Part shown: positions 1 to 7,376 of the stretch, piece after piece | How the letters are laid out: each line of letters begins with the position of its first letter | Position numbering within the stretch: the first letter of the stretch is position 1 | NCBI GenBank assembly: GCA_037439945.1 | Contig: JBBIVA010000043.1 | Location: 1-24,885, forward strand | DNA: 24,885 bases | Origin: CALEUX01 sp037439945 | GTDB lineage: Bacteria; Bacteroidota; Bacteroidia; Bacteroidales; Marinilabiliaceae | Direction: 5' to 3' | The notes under the pieces: generated by a model | Told to the model about the DNA's origin: nothing | Databases searched by the model: none | Seen by the model: only the letters and a program-made list of their open reading frames with translations | Made by a program: the position numbers and the translations under genes

Positions 1-110
1 CTTGTAATCAATTCCAAAGATTTGAAATTGAAACAATCACTAAATCGGGATTATCTCAATTAAATGAAATAGTTCGGCTCATACTTTGCTTCCTAGTGAT
101 TAATTTGGGA
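1..110. repeat. 110-bp dispersed repeat, copy 1 (possibly cut by window edge)
   Basis: This stretch aligns without gaps to 3271-3380, with 102 of 110 bases identical by my count. The two copies lie in the same orientation and enclose ppdK. The repeat holds small palindromes: CCAAAGATTTGG at 14-25, and GGGATTATCCC in the other copy, which is GGGATTATCTC here. Copy 1 begins at the first base of the window, so its true left end is unknown. It contains no ORF. It could be a short non-autonomous mobile element or a REP/BIME-like intergenic repeat; the family is not recognised. Confidence 0.8.
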
Positions 111-111
111 T

Positions 112-145
112 AAAAAAGCCTCCCGGGGAAAAACCGGGAGGCTTT
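112..145 (-). terminator. Rho-independent terminator of ppdK
   Basis: A GC-rich stem (AAAGCCTCCCGG at 115-126 with CCGGGAGGCTTT at 134-145) closes a 7-nt loop. Read on the minus strand it is followed by a run of T (TTTTTTAT). It lies about 20 bases beyond the ppdK stop codon. On the plus strand the hairpin lacks a T-tract, so it serves the minus-strand gene. Confidence 0.88.
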
Positions 146-165
146 ATAAATGTTAAGGCCTTATA

Positions 166-2883
166 TTACCTTAGGTTGGCCTGGGCAGCGGCCAACCTGG
201 CAATTGGCACCCTGAACGGTGAACAGCTTACGTAGTCCATTCCGGCCCTGTGACAGAATTCAACTGAACTTGGTTCGCCACCATGCTCGCCGCAAATACC
301 AACTTTAAGTTTAGGTTTTGATGAACGTCCTTTTGAAACGCCCATTTCAACCAATTGTCCAACTCCATCCTGGTCTAAAATCTGGAATGGGTCAGCCTTT
401 AAAATACCTTTTTGTACATATATTGGTAAGAACTTACCTGCATCATCCCTTGAATAACCAAGAGTCATTTGGGTAAGGTCGTTGGTACCAAATGAGAAGA
501 ATTCAGCAACTTCGGCAATTTCATTTGCAGTAAGTGCAGCTCTGGGAATTTCAATCATTGTACCCACAAGGTATTCAATTTTATCTCCTTTTTCAGCAAA
601 AACCTTATCGGCAACTTTGCGGACTATTTCTTCCTGAAGTTTAAATTCTTTAACAGTACCAATTAATGGAATCATAATTTCAGGGAATGTTTTAACACCT
701 TCTTTTTTAAGTTCCAAAGCTGCTTCCATAATAGCCCTGGCCTGCATTTCGGTTATTTCGGGGTATGTAATTCCCAAACGGCAGCCCCTGTGCCCTAACA
801 TTGGGTTAAATTCGTGAAGGTCATCAACTTTTTGTTTAATTACTTCAACCGATACACCCATTTGGTGGGCCATTTCTTTTTGGTTTTCAGCTTCGTGGGG
901 AACAAATTCATGAAGTGGTGGGTCAAGCAAACGAACAGTAACCGGAAGCCCTTCCATTGCTTTAAATACATCTTTAAAGTCTTTCCGCTGGATAGGGAGA
1001 AGTTTAGCAAGCGCTGAGCGACGGCCTTCTTCATTTTCGGCAAGTATCATTTCCCTCATCCTTATTAAACGTTCACCTTCAAAAAACATATGCTCGGTAC
1101 GGCACAAACCTATTCCTTCGGCGCCAAATTTTCTGGCAACGAGGCAATCCCTTTCAGTTTCGGCATTAGTTCTAACATTCATTTTACGGTATTTATCGGC
1201 CAATTTCATAATATCACCAAAATAACCGCTCAATTCAGGATCTTTAGTTGCAATTTTACCCTCGTAAACTTCGCCGGTTGACCCGTTTAATGAAATATAG
1301 TCACCCTCTTTAAACTGAACTCCATCAATGGTCATTTTCCTGGTTTTGTAATCAATTTTTATTGCGCCTGCCCCTGAAACGCAGCATTTACCCATACCAC
1401 GTGCAACAACAGCAGCATGGGAAGTCATACCGCCACGTGCTGTCAGGATACCTTTGGCAGCATCCATACCGGCCAAATCTTCAGGGGAGGTTTCAACACG
1501 CACCAGAATTACGGTTTTACCTTGTTTAGCCCACTCGGTAGCTTCATCGGCGAAGAATACTATTTGTCCGGTGGCAGCACCGGGTGATGCAGGCAAACCT
1601 TTGGCCAAAACTTTGGCCGATTTAATTGCTCCGGTATCAAAAACAGGGTGAAGTAATTCGTCCAGTTTGGAAGGAATTTGCATTAATACTGCTTTTTTCT
1701 CATCAATTAAGCCTTCATTTAATAGCTCCATTGCAATTCTTACCATTGCAGCTGCAGTTCTTTTACCATTTCTTGTTTGCAACATCCAAAGTTTTCCGTC
1801 CTGAATGGTGAACTCAAGGTCCTGCATGTCTTTGTAATGTTTTTCCAGGTTTTTCTGGGTTTTGTTTAATTCAGCATAAACGGCTGGCATTAACTCTTCC
1901 AGTGAAGGATATTTTGATTTTCTTTCGGCTTCAGAAACGCCGGCCAATTCAGCCCACCTTAATGAACCCTCAAGGGTAATTTGCTGAGGGGTGCGAACTC
2001 CGGAAACAACATCCTCGCCCTGGGCATTAATCAGGTATTCGCCATTAAATACATTTTCGCCTGTTGCTGCATCTCTTGTAAATGCAACGCCGGTACCTGA
2101 ATTATTTCCCATATTTCCGTAAACCATTGCCTGCACGTTAACAGCGGTTCCCCACTCTTCAGGATATTGGTTCATGGCACGGTAATATACTGCCCTTGGG
2201 TTCATCCAACTGTCGAATACAGCGGTAATACCTGCCCAAAGCTGTTCCCATGGGTTATCAGGAAAATCTTTACCGGTAAATTCTTTACAGGCTGCTTTAA
2301 AATCAGCAACCATTTGTTTTAAATCCTCAACATCCAGTTCCGTGTCATTTTCAACACCTTTTTTATGCTTGGCCTTGTCAATAATCTCTTCAAATGGATC
2401 ATGGTCTTCTTTTGAGCGGGCTTCTACGCCAAGTACCACACCTCCAAACATTTGAATAAAACGACGATATGAATCCCAGGCAAACCTTTCATTTCCTGTA
2501 CGGGCAATTAATCCTTCACAGGCTGCATCGTTCATACCAAGGTTCAAAACTGTATCCATCATACCGGGCATTGAAACCCTTGATCCTGATCGTACCGAAA
2601 GTAAACATGGGTTTTCGTTACTGCCAAATTTAGTTCCCATTAACTGTTCAACAAATGCAACAGCTTTTTTAACATCTTTTTCCAGTAATTCTATAACCTT
2701 CTCTCTGCCAAGCTGATTATATTCAGTGCAAGTATCAGTTGTAATAGTAAACCCCGGAGGAACCGGTACACCAATTAAATTCATTTCTGCCAGATTTGCA
2801 CCTTTTCCTCCTAACAGGTTTTTCATGTCGGCCCTGCCTTCAGCAGTGCCATTTCCAAAAGTATAAACACGCTTCTTGTCCAT
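166..2883 (-). CDS. ppdK: Pyruvate, phosphate dikinase
   Basis: Interconverts ATP + phosphate + pyruvate with AMP + PPi + phosphoenolpyruvate in the cytoplasm; in anaerobes it links glycolysis and gluconeogenesis. The 905-residue length is normal for the family. The N-terminal ATP-grasp region carries the signature SVRSGSRVSMPGMMDT. The swivelling phosphohistidine domain has GGMTSHAAVVARGMG, with the catalytic His at about residue 489. The C-terminal PEP/pyruvate TIM barrel ends with GICGEHGGEPSSVEF, whose Cys at about 864 is the expected proton donor. The start MDKKRVYTFGNG is the first Met of the frame and matches the usual N-terminus. The gene stands alone with its own terminator, and is flanked by a pair of 110-bp repeats. 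No truncation or missing active-site residue was seen. Confidence 0.97.
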   Translation of the reverse strand: MDKKRVYTFGNGTAEGRADMKNLLGGKGANLAEMNLIGVPVPPGFTITTDTCTEYNQLGREKVIELLEKDVKKAVAFVEQLMGTKFGSNENPCLLSVRSGSRVSMPGMMDTVLNLGMNDAACEGLIARTGNERFAWDSYRRFIQMFGGVVLGVEARSKEDHDPFEEIIDKAKHKKGVENDTELDVEDLKQMVADFKAACKEFTGKDFPDNPWEQLWAGITAVFDSWMNPRAVYYRAMNQYPEEWGTAVNVQAMVYGNMGNNSGTGVAFTRDAATGENVFNGEYLINAQGEDVVSGVRTPQQITLEGSLRWAELAGVSEAERKSKYPSLEELMPAVYAELNKTQKNLEKHYKDMQDLEFTIQDGKLWMLQTRNGKRTAAAMVRIAMELLNEGLIDEKKAVLMQIPSKLDELLHPVFDTGAIKSAKVLAKGLPASPGAATGQIVFFADEATEWAKQGKTVILVRVETSPEDLAGMDAAKGILTARGGMTSHAAVVARGMGKCCVSGAGAIKIDYKTRKMTIDGVQFKEGDYISLNGSTGEVYEGKIATKDPELSGYFGDIMKLADKYRKMNVRTNAETERDCLVARKFGAEGIGLCRTEHMFFEGERLIRMREMILAENEEGRRSALAKLLPIQRKDFKDVFKAMEGLPVTVRLLDPPLHEFVPHEAENQKEMAHQMGVSVEVIKQKVDDLHEFNPMLGHRGCRLGITYPEITEMQARAIMEAALELKKEGVKTFPEIMIPLIGTVKEFKLQEEIVRKVADKVFAEKGDKIEYLVGTMIEIPRAALTANEIAEVAEFFSFGTNDLTQMTLGYSRDDAGKFLPIYVQKGILKADPFQILDQDGVGQLVEMGVSKGRSSKPKLKVGICGEHGGEPSSVEFCHRAGMDYVSCSPFRVPIARLAAAQANLR

Positions 2884-3270
2884 AATTATTTTATTGTATT
2901 GATAAATTATTTGAAAGTTTTAGGTTAAAAATTTTCGTGTAATGCAAATAAACAGAAATTTTGGGAATTTTTTAGATTTTTTTATACTTTGATTTTTACT
3001 TTTTTGAAGTAATAATATTCGAATTTGATATTTTAATACACAGAAAGTCCCAGATTGACAGTGATACAAAAAAAGAGCTAAAGATTGTTATTATATTTTG
3101 CAATGAAATTGAATTGTTAAAAAATAAAAATTGGCCCTGATCCAAATTCTGAATAAAAAAGTGTTTTGTAAGTAAAAATTCAGAATAACAATCAACGCCA
3201 ACCTTAGTAAAATAGGGTTATTTTATTTTAACCCAAATTACGCATTTGAAAATGCATAATCGATAAAGTG

Positions 3271-3380
3271 CTTGTAATCAATTCCAAAGATTTGGAATTG
3301 AAACAATCACTAAATCGGGATTATCCCAATTAAATCAAATAGTTCGGCTCATACTTCGCCTCCTATAGATTAATTTGGGT
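3271..3380. repeat. 110-bp dispersed repeat, copy 2
   Basis: Ungapped partner of 1-110, about 93% identical and in the same orientation. Here the surroundings suggest a larger unit. TAACCCAAATTA at 3229-3240 and TAATTTGGGTTTA at 3371-3383 form an inverted repeat around it. A palindrome GCATTTGAAAATGC lies at 3242-3255. The central palindrome is GGGATTATCCC. The unit may therefore be about 155 bp (3229-3383). I did not find a clear target-site duplication. Confidence 0.75.
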
Positions 3381-3398
3381 TTAACAGTTCGTTAAACC
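3378..3398. other. Perfect 8-bp hairpin at the right edge of the repeat
   Basis: GGTTTAAC at 3378-3385 pairs perfectly with GTTAAACC at 3391-3398 around a 5-nt loop. It lies downstream of the minus-strand DHOD-like gene, about 125 bases past its stop. On the minus strand no T-tract follows, so I do not call it a terminator. On the plus strand TTCTTATTT follows, but no plus-strand gene precedes it. It may belong to the repeat element. Confidence 0.4.
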
Positions 3399-3521
3399 TT
3401 CTTATTTGATTGATTTGCGGATACATACAATTATGATCGCTAAGTCTGTAATGTATTTAAAATCAAGAGCCTACCTTTGTCTAACATCTATAATTCTAAA
3501 AGTCTAACGATCTATAGTTAT

Positions 3522-4532
3522 TTATTTAACCGGATATTTGTTTTCAAAATCTTTTGATTTCATTAAAAAGTCAACATATTGTGCCCTTTGGTATGCAAAA
3601 GGTTCCTGCATATTTTTTTTTGACATTTTTCCCTTATATTCAGAAATTGATTTATAACCTTTTTTAGTCATCCAATCTTTAATTGATCCAAGAATGTTTT
3701 CGACATGTTTAGGGCCGAACATATAAAATGCACTAACTATTTGAACTGCATCAGCGCCTGCCAGGAGTGCGGCCACCACATCGTCTCCTTCAATAATACC
3801 AGTATTTGCACAAAGTGCGGCTTTTGTTTCACCTGACAGAATTCCCAAAAATCTAAGTGTATTTCTATTGTCACCTTTTTGGCTAAGGTTATATGGCATT
3901 TGAAGGGACTCTTCCCAGATATTTATATCAGGCTGAAAAAACCTGTTAAACAAAACTATTCCATCGGCACCTGCCTTATCGAGAGTTTGTACAAAGTTTA
4001 TGGGATTGGTATAAAAGGGGCTAAGTTTAACAGCAACTGGAATTTTAACCTTCTGCTTAACATTTTTTAGAGTTTCGATGTGCTCCAGTTCAATATCCTG
4101 TGGGGTTTTACCCTTATCTGAAATGGTGGAATAAAAGTTTAACTCAAGTGCATCAACTCCTGTTTGGGCTAATAATAGTGCAAATTCGCCCCATTTTTCA
4201 TTAGTACGGCAATTTAGGCTTGCAATTACAGGCACCGAAACCGCATTTTTAAAAGCTTTAAGAGCAAGTAAATGACCTTTAGGCCCCGAATGTTCAATGT
4301 GTGGGAATATATTAACCATTTCAGCATTCCTTTCATCAAAGGCATGGAGTTCATCATCAAGTTCAGCAGCCTCTAAATCAAGCTGTTCTTCAAAAAGAGA
4401 TTTGTAAACGATTGCTGCTACTCCGGCATCGTTTAAAAGTTTGGCAGTTTCAGGATTTGCAGTAAAATTTGATGCCCCTGCAATGATTGGATTTTTTAGT
4501 TTTATTCCAAGGTAAGTTGTTGTTAGATCCAT
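3522..4532 (-). CDS. Dihydroorotate dehydrogenase-like flavoprotein
   Basis: A 336-residue FMN-type TIM-barrel protein of the dihydroorotate dehydrogenase superfamily. It has the N-terminal family motif MDLTTTYLGIKLKNPIIAGAS, and near residue 130 DALELNFYSTIS, which takes the place of the class 1A motif with catalytic Cys (N-L-S-C-P-N). Here the aligned position is Ser (about residue 135) and the Pro-Asn is missing. The late barrel has GADAVQIVSAFY, typical of the FMN phosphate site. Bacteroidetes commonly carry such paralogs besides true PyrD. I infer it is not the main pyrimidine enzyme and its substrate is unknown. The start is the first Met of the frame. The gene is flanked by long intergenic regions and looks monocistronic. 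Confidence 0.85.
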   Translation of the reverse strand: MDLTTTYLGIKLKNPIIAGASNFTANPETAKLLNDAGVAAIVYKSLFEEQLDLEAAELDDELHAFDERNAEMVNIFPHIEHSGPKGHLLALKAFKNAVSVPVIASLNCRTNEKWGEFALLLAQTGVDALELNFYSTISDKGKTPQDIELEHIETLKNVKQKVKIPVAVKLSPFYTNPINFVQTLDKAGADGIVLFNRFFQPDINIWEESLQMPYNLSQKGDNRNTLRFLGILSGETKAALCANTGIIEGDDVVAALLAGADAVQIVSAFYMFGPKHVENILGSIKDWMTKKGYKSISEYKGKMSKKNMQEPFAYQRAQYVDFLMKSKDFENKYPVK

Positions 4533-4960
4533 AATTAGTTTTTTAAGGTAGTTAAAAAATTACTTATAACTATAACTTTTATGTTTAATTTAAAAAATCA
4601 AAAAAATAATAGTTGTTATAATTATTTCACGAAAAAAAATTTCGTTAACGTACTAGAGGAACATCCTTTGTTTACTAATATGCTTTTTGATTTACTAAAT
4701 ATGCGGATGTTTTATCTGAAATTAATTGCAATATGTTAACACCTGAACTGTGTAATTGGTTTAACGAAATTTTACAATTTTACAATGATGTGAAATAGGA
4801 TGTGGTTTGAAGTTAATTGGTAAAGAATGGCAGAATACCGGATAAACTAATCAGGTTTTATTTTGGTCATAAAAAAAGTTTACGCAAACTCAATTACGTA
4901 AACTTTTAACCAAATAAATAACTAAACACTTATTTCGTGTAATAGTTGATTGCAAAATTA
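4533..4960. other. Intergenic region between DHOD-like gene and GH92
   Basis: This stretch holds the promoter side of the DHOD-like gene (right of 4532) and the terminator of the GH92 operon. No convincing TAnnTTTG was found on the minus strand. Two features stand out: an inverted repeat AACATCC (4660-4666) / GGATGTT (4705-4711), and between these arms a near-direct repeat, TTTGTTTACTAATATG then TTTGATTTACTAAATATG. These could be a regulator site for the DHOD-like gene, but this is weak. No ORF was recognised. Confidence 0.5.
4871..4907 (-). terminator. Rho-independent terminator of the cutC-GH3-GH92 operon
   Basis: AAAAGTTTACG at 4874-4884 pairs without mismatch with CGTAAACTTTT at 4897-4907 around a 12-nt loop. 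On the minus strand the stem runs into a total of seven T before ATGACC. It lies about 55 bases past the GH92 stop and so marks the end of the leftward operon. Confidence 0.82.
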
Positions 4961-7249
4961 TCAGTTGCAAAGATTGTCAACCGGTCGGTCTTGTTTATTT
5001 GAACCATAATTTTTGTTGGGGGTATCGCCCATAATAAATTCAAGGGTTCCGCCCTGCATTATTTCCTTATATGTTATGTATGATTGGTTTAAAGGTTTAT
5101 TGTTTAGTTTAACCGATTGTATATAAATATTTTTACTATTGTTATTTGTTGATTTAACAATGAATTTTTTGTTAGCAGGGAGATTTATAACAGCCTTTTC
5201 TGCTAATGGGGAACCGAAAACAAATACTGAGTTTGCAGGATTAACCGGATAAAAACCTAAAGAGGAAAATACATACCATGCCGACATTTGTCCGCAATCT
5301 TCATTTCCCGGTAGTCCATCAGGTAAATCGGTGTAAAATTTATCCATAATAAATCTTATTTTTTCCGAAGTTTTCCACTGGTTTCCGGAAAATGCATACA
5401 GGTATGCGGCATGGTGGCTTGGCTCATTACCCTGTGCATATTGCCCTATTAAACCTGAAATATCAGGGGATGCATTTTCACCCATATCCCCGGTAACAGT
5501 AAAAAAACTGTCAAGTTTGGCATTAAAGGCTTCATCGCCCCCTAAAATATTAATTAAACCGTAAACATCCTGGGGTACCAAAAAGGTATATTGCCAGGCA
5601 TTCCCTTCGGTATAGTCACCAAATTCATGAACCGATTTAATTGGGTCAAAGGGAGTTTTAAAAGTACCATCACTTAAAACAGGCCTGAGGAACCTTGTTT
5701 TATTGTCGTAATACCTTTTATAAAAACCTGCTCTTTGGTGGTAATGCATTGCGGTCTCTTGATCTCCCATTTTGTTTGCCAGGCGTGCAATTGCCCAGTC
5801 CGAAACTGCATATTCAAGTGCTTTTGAAACTGATTCACGTTCCTTATCGGCCGGAATAAACCCTGTTGATTTAAGATGATTTAGACCAAACTCATTGGTG
5901 GTTGAGGTGGCCAGCACTGCTTCATAAGACAACTTATGGTCGAAACCTGTAAAACCTTTGAAAACTGCATCAGCCACAACCGGAACAGCACTATAACCAA
6001 CCATACAGTTGGTTTCGTTACCCATAAGGTGCCAAACAGGTAATTTTCCCTGGTGTTTATAAATGGTTAGCATGGAGTTAATCATATCGCTGACTCTTTC
6101 GGGCTGAACAATAGTAAATAATGGATGTGCAGCCCTGTATGTATCCCATAATGAAAACACCGAATAATTCTGAAATCCGGGGTTGGAATATTCCTTTTTA
6201 TCAGTTCCCAAAAAACTGCCATCATTATCATTGTATAGGACCGGGGCAGTAAAAGTATGGTACATTGCTGTATAGAATGTACGAATAACCGAAGGGTTGC
6301 TATGTGAAAACTCAATTTTTCCTAGTTCCTGATTCCATTTATTTCTGGCTTCTGATTTTACAGCGTTAAAGTCCCAATGTGGTATTTCTTTAATTATGTT
6401 ATTGAGTGCCCCCTGGTAGCTTACCGGTGAAATGCCAACTTTAACCAGTATTTGCTCATTTTGCCCGGTTGAGTAGGTTATATTGCAAACAACGTCAATA
6501 CCTTCAGCCTCATTGGCCGAATTAAGTTTATTACTGGTATTAAACTCCAGGCTCCTGAATGGTTTTGAAAGCACTATTGCGAAATAAACTCTTTGGTCAA
6601 TGGCCCATCCGGATGAATGGCGGTAACCAACCAGTGTTGTATCATTCAGTTTTTTAAGCATTGATTTAACCGGCCTGTCCCAGCCAATTCCAAGTTTTAG
6701 GTTAATTGCAATTTTTGAGTTTTCATTCTCGGGGAATGTATATCTGTGCATCCCAACCCTTTCGGTAGCTGATAATTCGGCATCAATATTATAACTGTTA
6801 AGATTAACAAAGTAATACCCGGGTTCGGCTTTTTCTTTAACGTGGGTATATTTTGAAGCATATCCATTTAAAGGTTCCTCTATATTTCCTGGAGTAAACT
6901 CAGTTTCACCGGTGTAAGGGGTAATAAGGATATCACCCAAATCTCCAATACCCGTTCCGCTTAAATGCAGGTGTGAAAAGCCTGTAATTATACTGTCGGA
7001 ATAATGGTACCCTGAACACCAATCCCATCCCCTGATGTAGTTTGTTGGTCCCAGTTGAACAGCCCCAAAGGGAACATGTGCCCCTATAAATACATGCCCG
7101 TGGTAATCAGTGCCTATATATGGGTCAACATATTGGGCAAAATCCTGTGTTTCATCTGGTTTTGAACACCCCATCAACATAACCATTACTGTGATGATTA
7201 TAACTGACGCTTTATTTTTTAGGAGTTCAGGTAAAAAATTAATATACAT
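4961..7249 (-). CDS. GH92 family alpha-mannosidase, lipoprotein
   Basis: A Ca2+-dependent exo-acting alpha-mannosidase of family GH92, which removes alpha-1,2-, 1,3-, 1,4- or 1,6-linked mannose from N-glycans or yeast mannan. The 762 residues are the usual length. The N-terminus has a lipoprotein signal with lipobox LMGC (Cys28), so it is membrane-anchored in the periplasm or at the surface. Family motifs: VDPYIGTDYHGHVFIGAHVPFGAVQLGP at the mature N-terminus (split here as DPYIGT and VPFGAVQLGP), EGNAWQYTFLVPQD with Glu at about 548 as the likely catalytic acid, and GNEDCGQMSAWYVFSSLGFYPV (GNEDCGQ, GFYPV) with Glu650/Asp651 in the base/Ca2+ loop. It is the last gene of the leftward operon, 127 bp after GH3. 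The exact linkage specificity cannot be read from sequence. Confidence 0.95.
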   Translation of the reverse strand: MYINFLPELLKNKASVIIITVMVMLMGCSKPDETQDFAQYVDPYIGTDYHGHVFIGAHVPFGAVQLGPTNYIRGWDWCSGYHYSDSIITGFSHLHLSGTGIGDLGDILITPYTGETEFTPGNIEEPLNGYASKYTHVKEKAEPGYYFVNLNSYNIDAELSATERVGMHRYTFPENENSKIAINLKLGIGWDRPVKSMLKKLNDTTLVGYRHSSGWAIDQRVYFAIVLSKPFRSLEFNTSNKLNSANEAEGIDVVCNITYSTGQNEQILVKVGISPVSYQGALNNIIKEIPHWDFNAVKSEARNKWNQELGKIEFSHSNPSVIRTFYTAMYHTFTAPVLYNDNDGSFLGTDKKEYSNPGFQNYSVFSLWDTYRAAHPLFTIVQPERVSDMINSMLTIYKHQGKLPVWHLMGNETNCMVGYSAVPVVADAVFKGFTGFDHKLSYEAVLATSTTNEFGLNHLKSTGFIPADKERESVSKALEYAVSDWAIARLANKMGDQETAMHYHQRAGFYKRYYDNKTRFLRPVLSDGTFKTPFDPIKSVHEFGDYTEGNAWQYTFLVPQDVYGLINILGGDEAFNAKLDSFFTVTGDMGENASPDISGLIGQYAQGNEPSHHAAYLYAFSGNQWKTSEKIRFIMDKFYTDLPDGLPGNEDCGQMSAWYVFSSLGFYPVNPANSVFVFGSPLAEKAVINLPANKKFIVKSTNNNSKNIYIQSVKLNNKPLNQSYITYKEIMQGGTLEFIMGDTPNKNYGSNKQDRPVDNLCN

Positions 7250-7376
7250 GGTTTTTTGATAATTTAAATTATTAGTTGCTTTTTACACGAAAGCGGTAAT
7301 GACAAAAAAACAGAATTTGAATCTTTTTTTGCTGATAAAATAATCATCTGCCAAAAGTTCACGGGGTAATACCCGG

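Larger units (their letters stand above)
2884..3521. other. Intergenic region upstream of ppdK, with repeats
   Basis: This 638-bp non-coding stretch must hold the ppdK promoter on the minus strand. I could not find a convincing TAnnTTTG element in it. The right half contains repeat copy 2 and a surrounding inverted-repeat structure (3229-3398). Near the right end a 14-15-base motif, GTCTAACATCTATA, is repeated as GTCTAACGATCTATA about 23 bases on (from 3479 and 3502). No ORF or RNA gene was recognised. Confidence 0.6.

Noticed and set aside
4630..4644. Palindrome CGAAAAAAAATTTCG as operator or terminator
   Set aside because: Mostly an A/T run with a short GC edge; easily expected by chance in this AT-rich DNA.
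7361..7375. Hairpin GGGT-AAT-ACCC after the GH3 stop as a terminator
   Set aside because: The stem is only four bases and the following T run is short. GH92 downstream has no promoter that I can see, so read-through is more likely.
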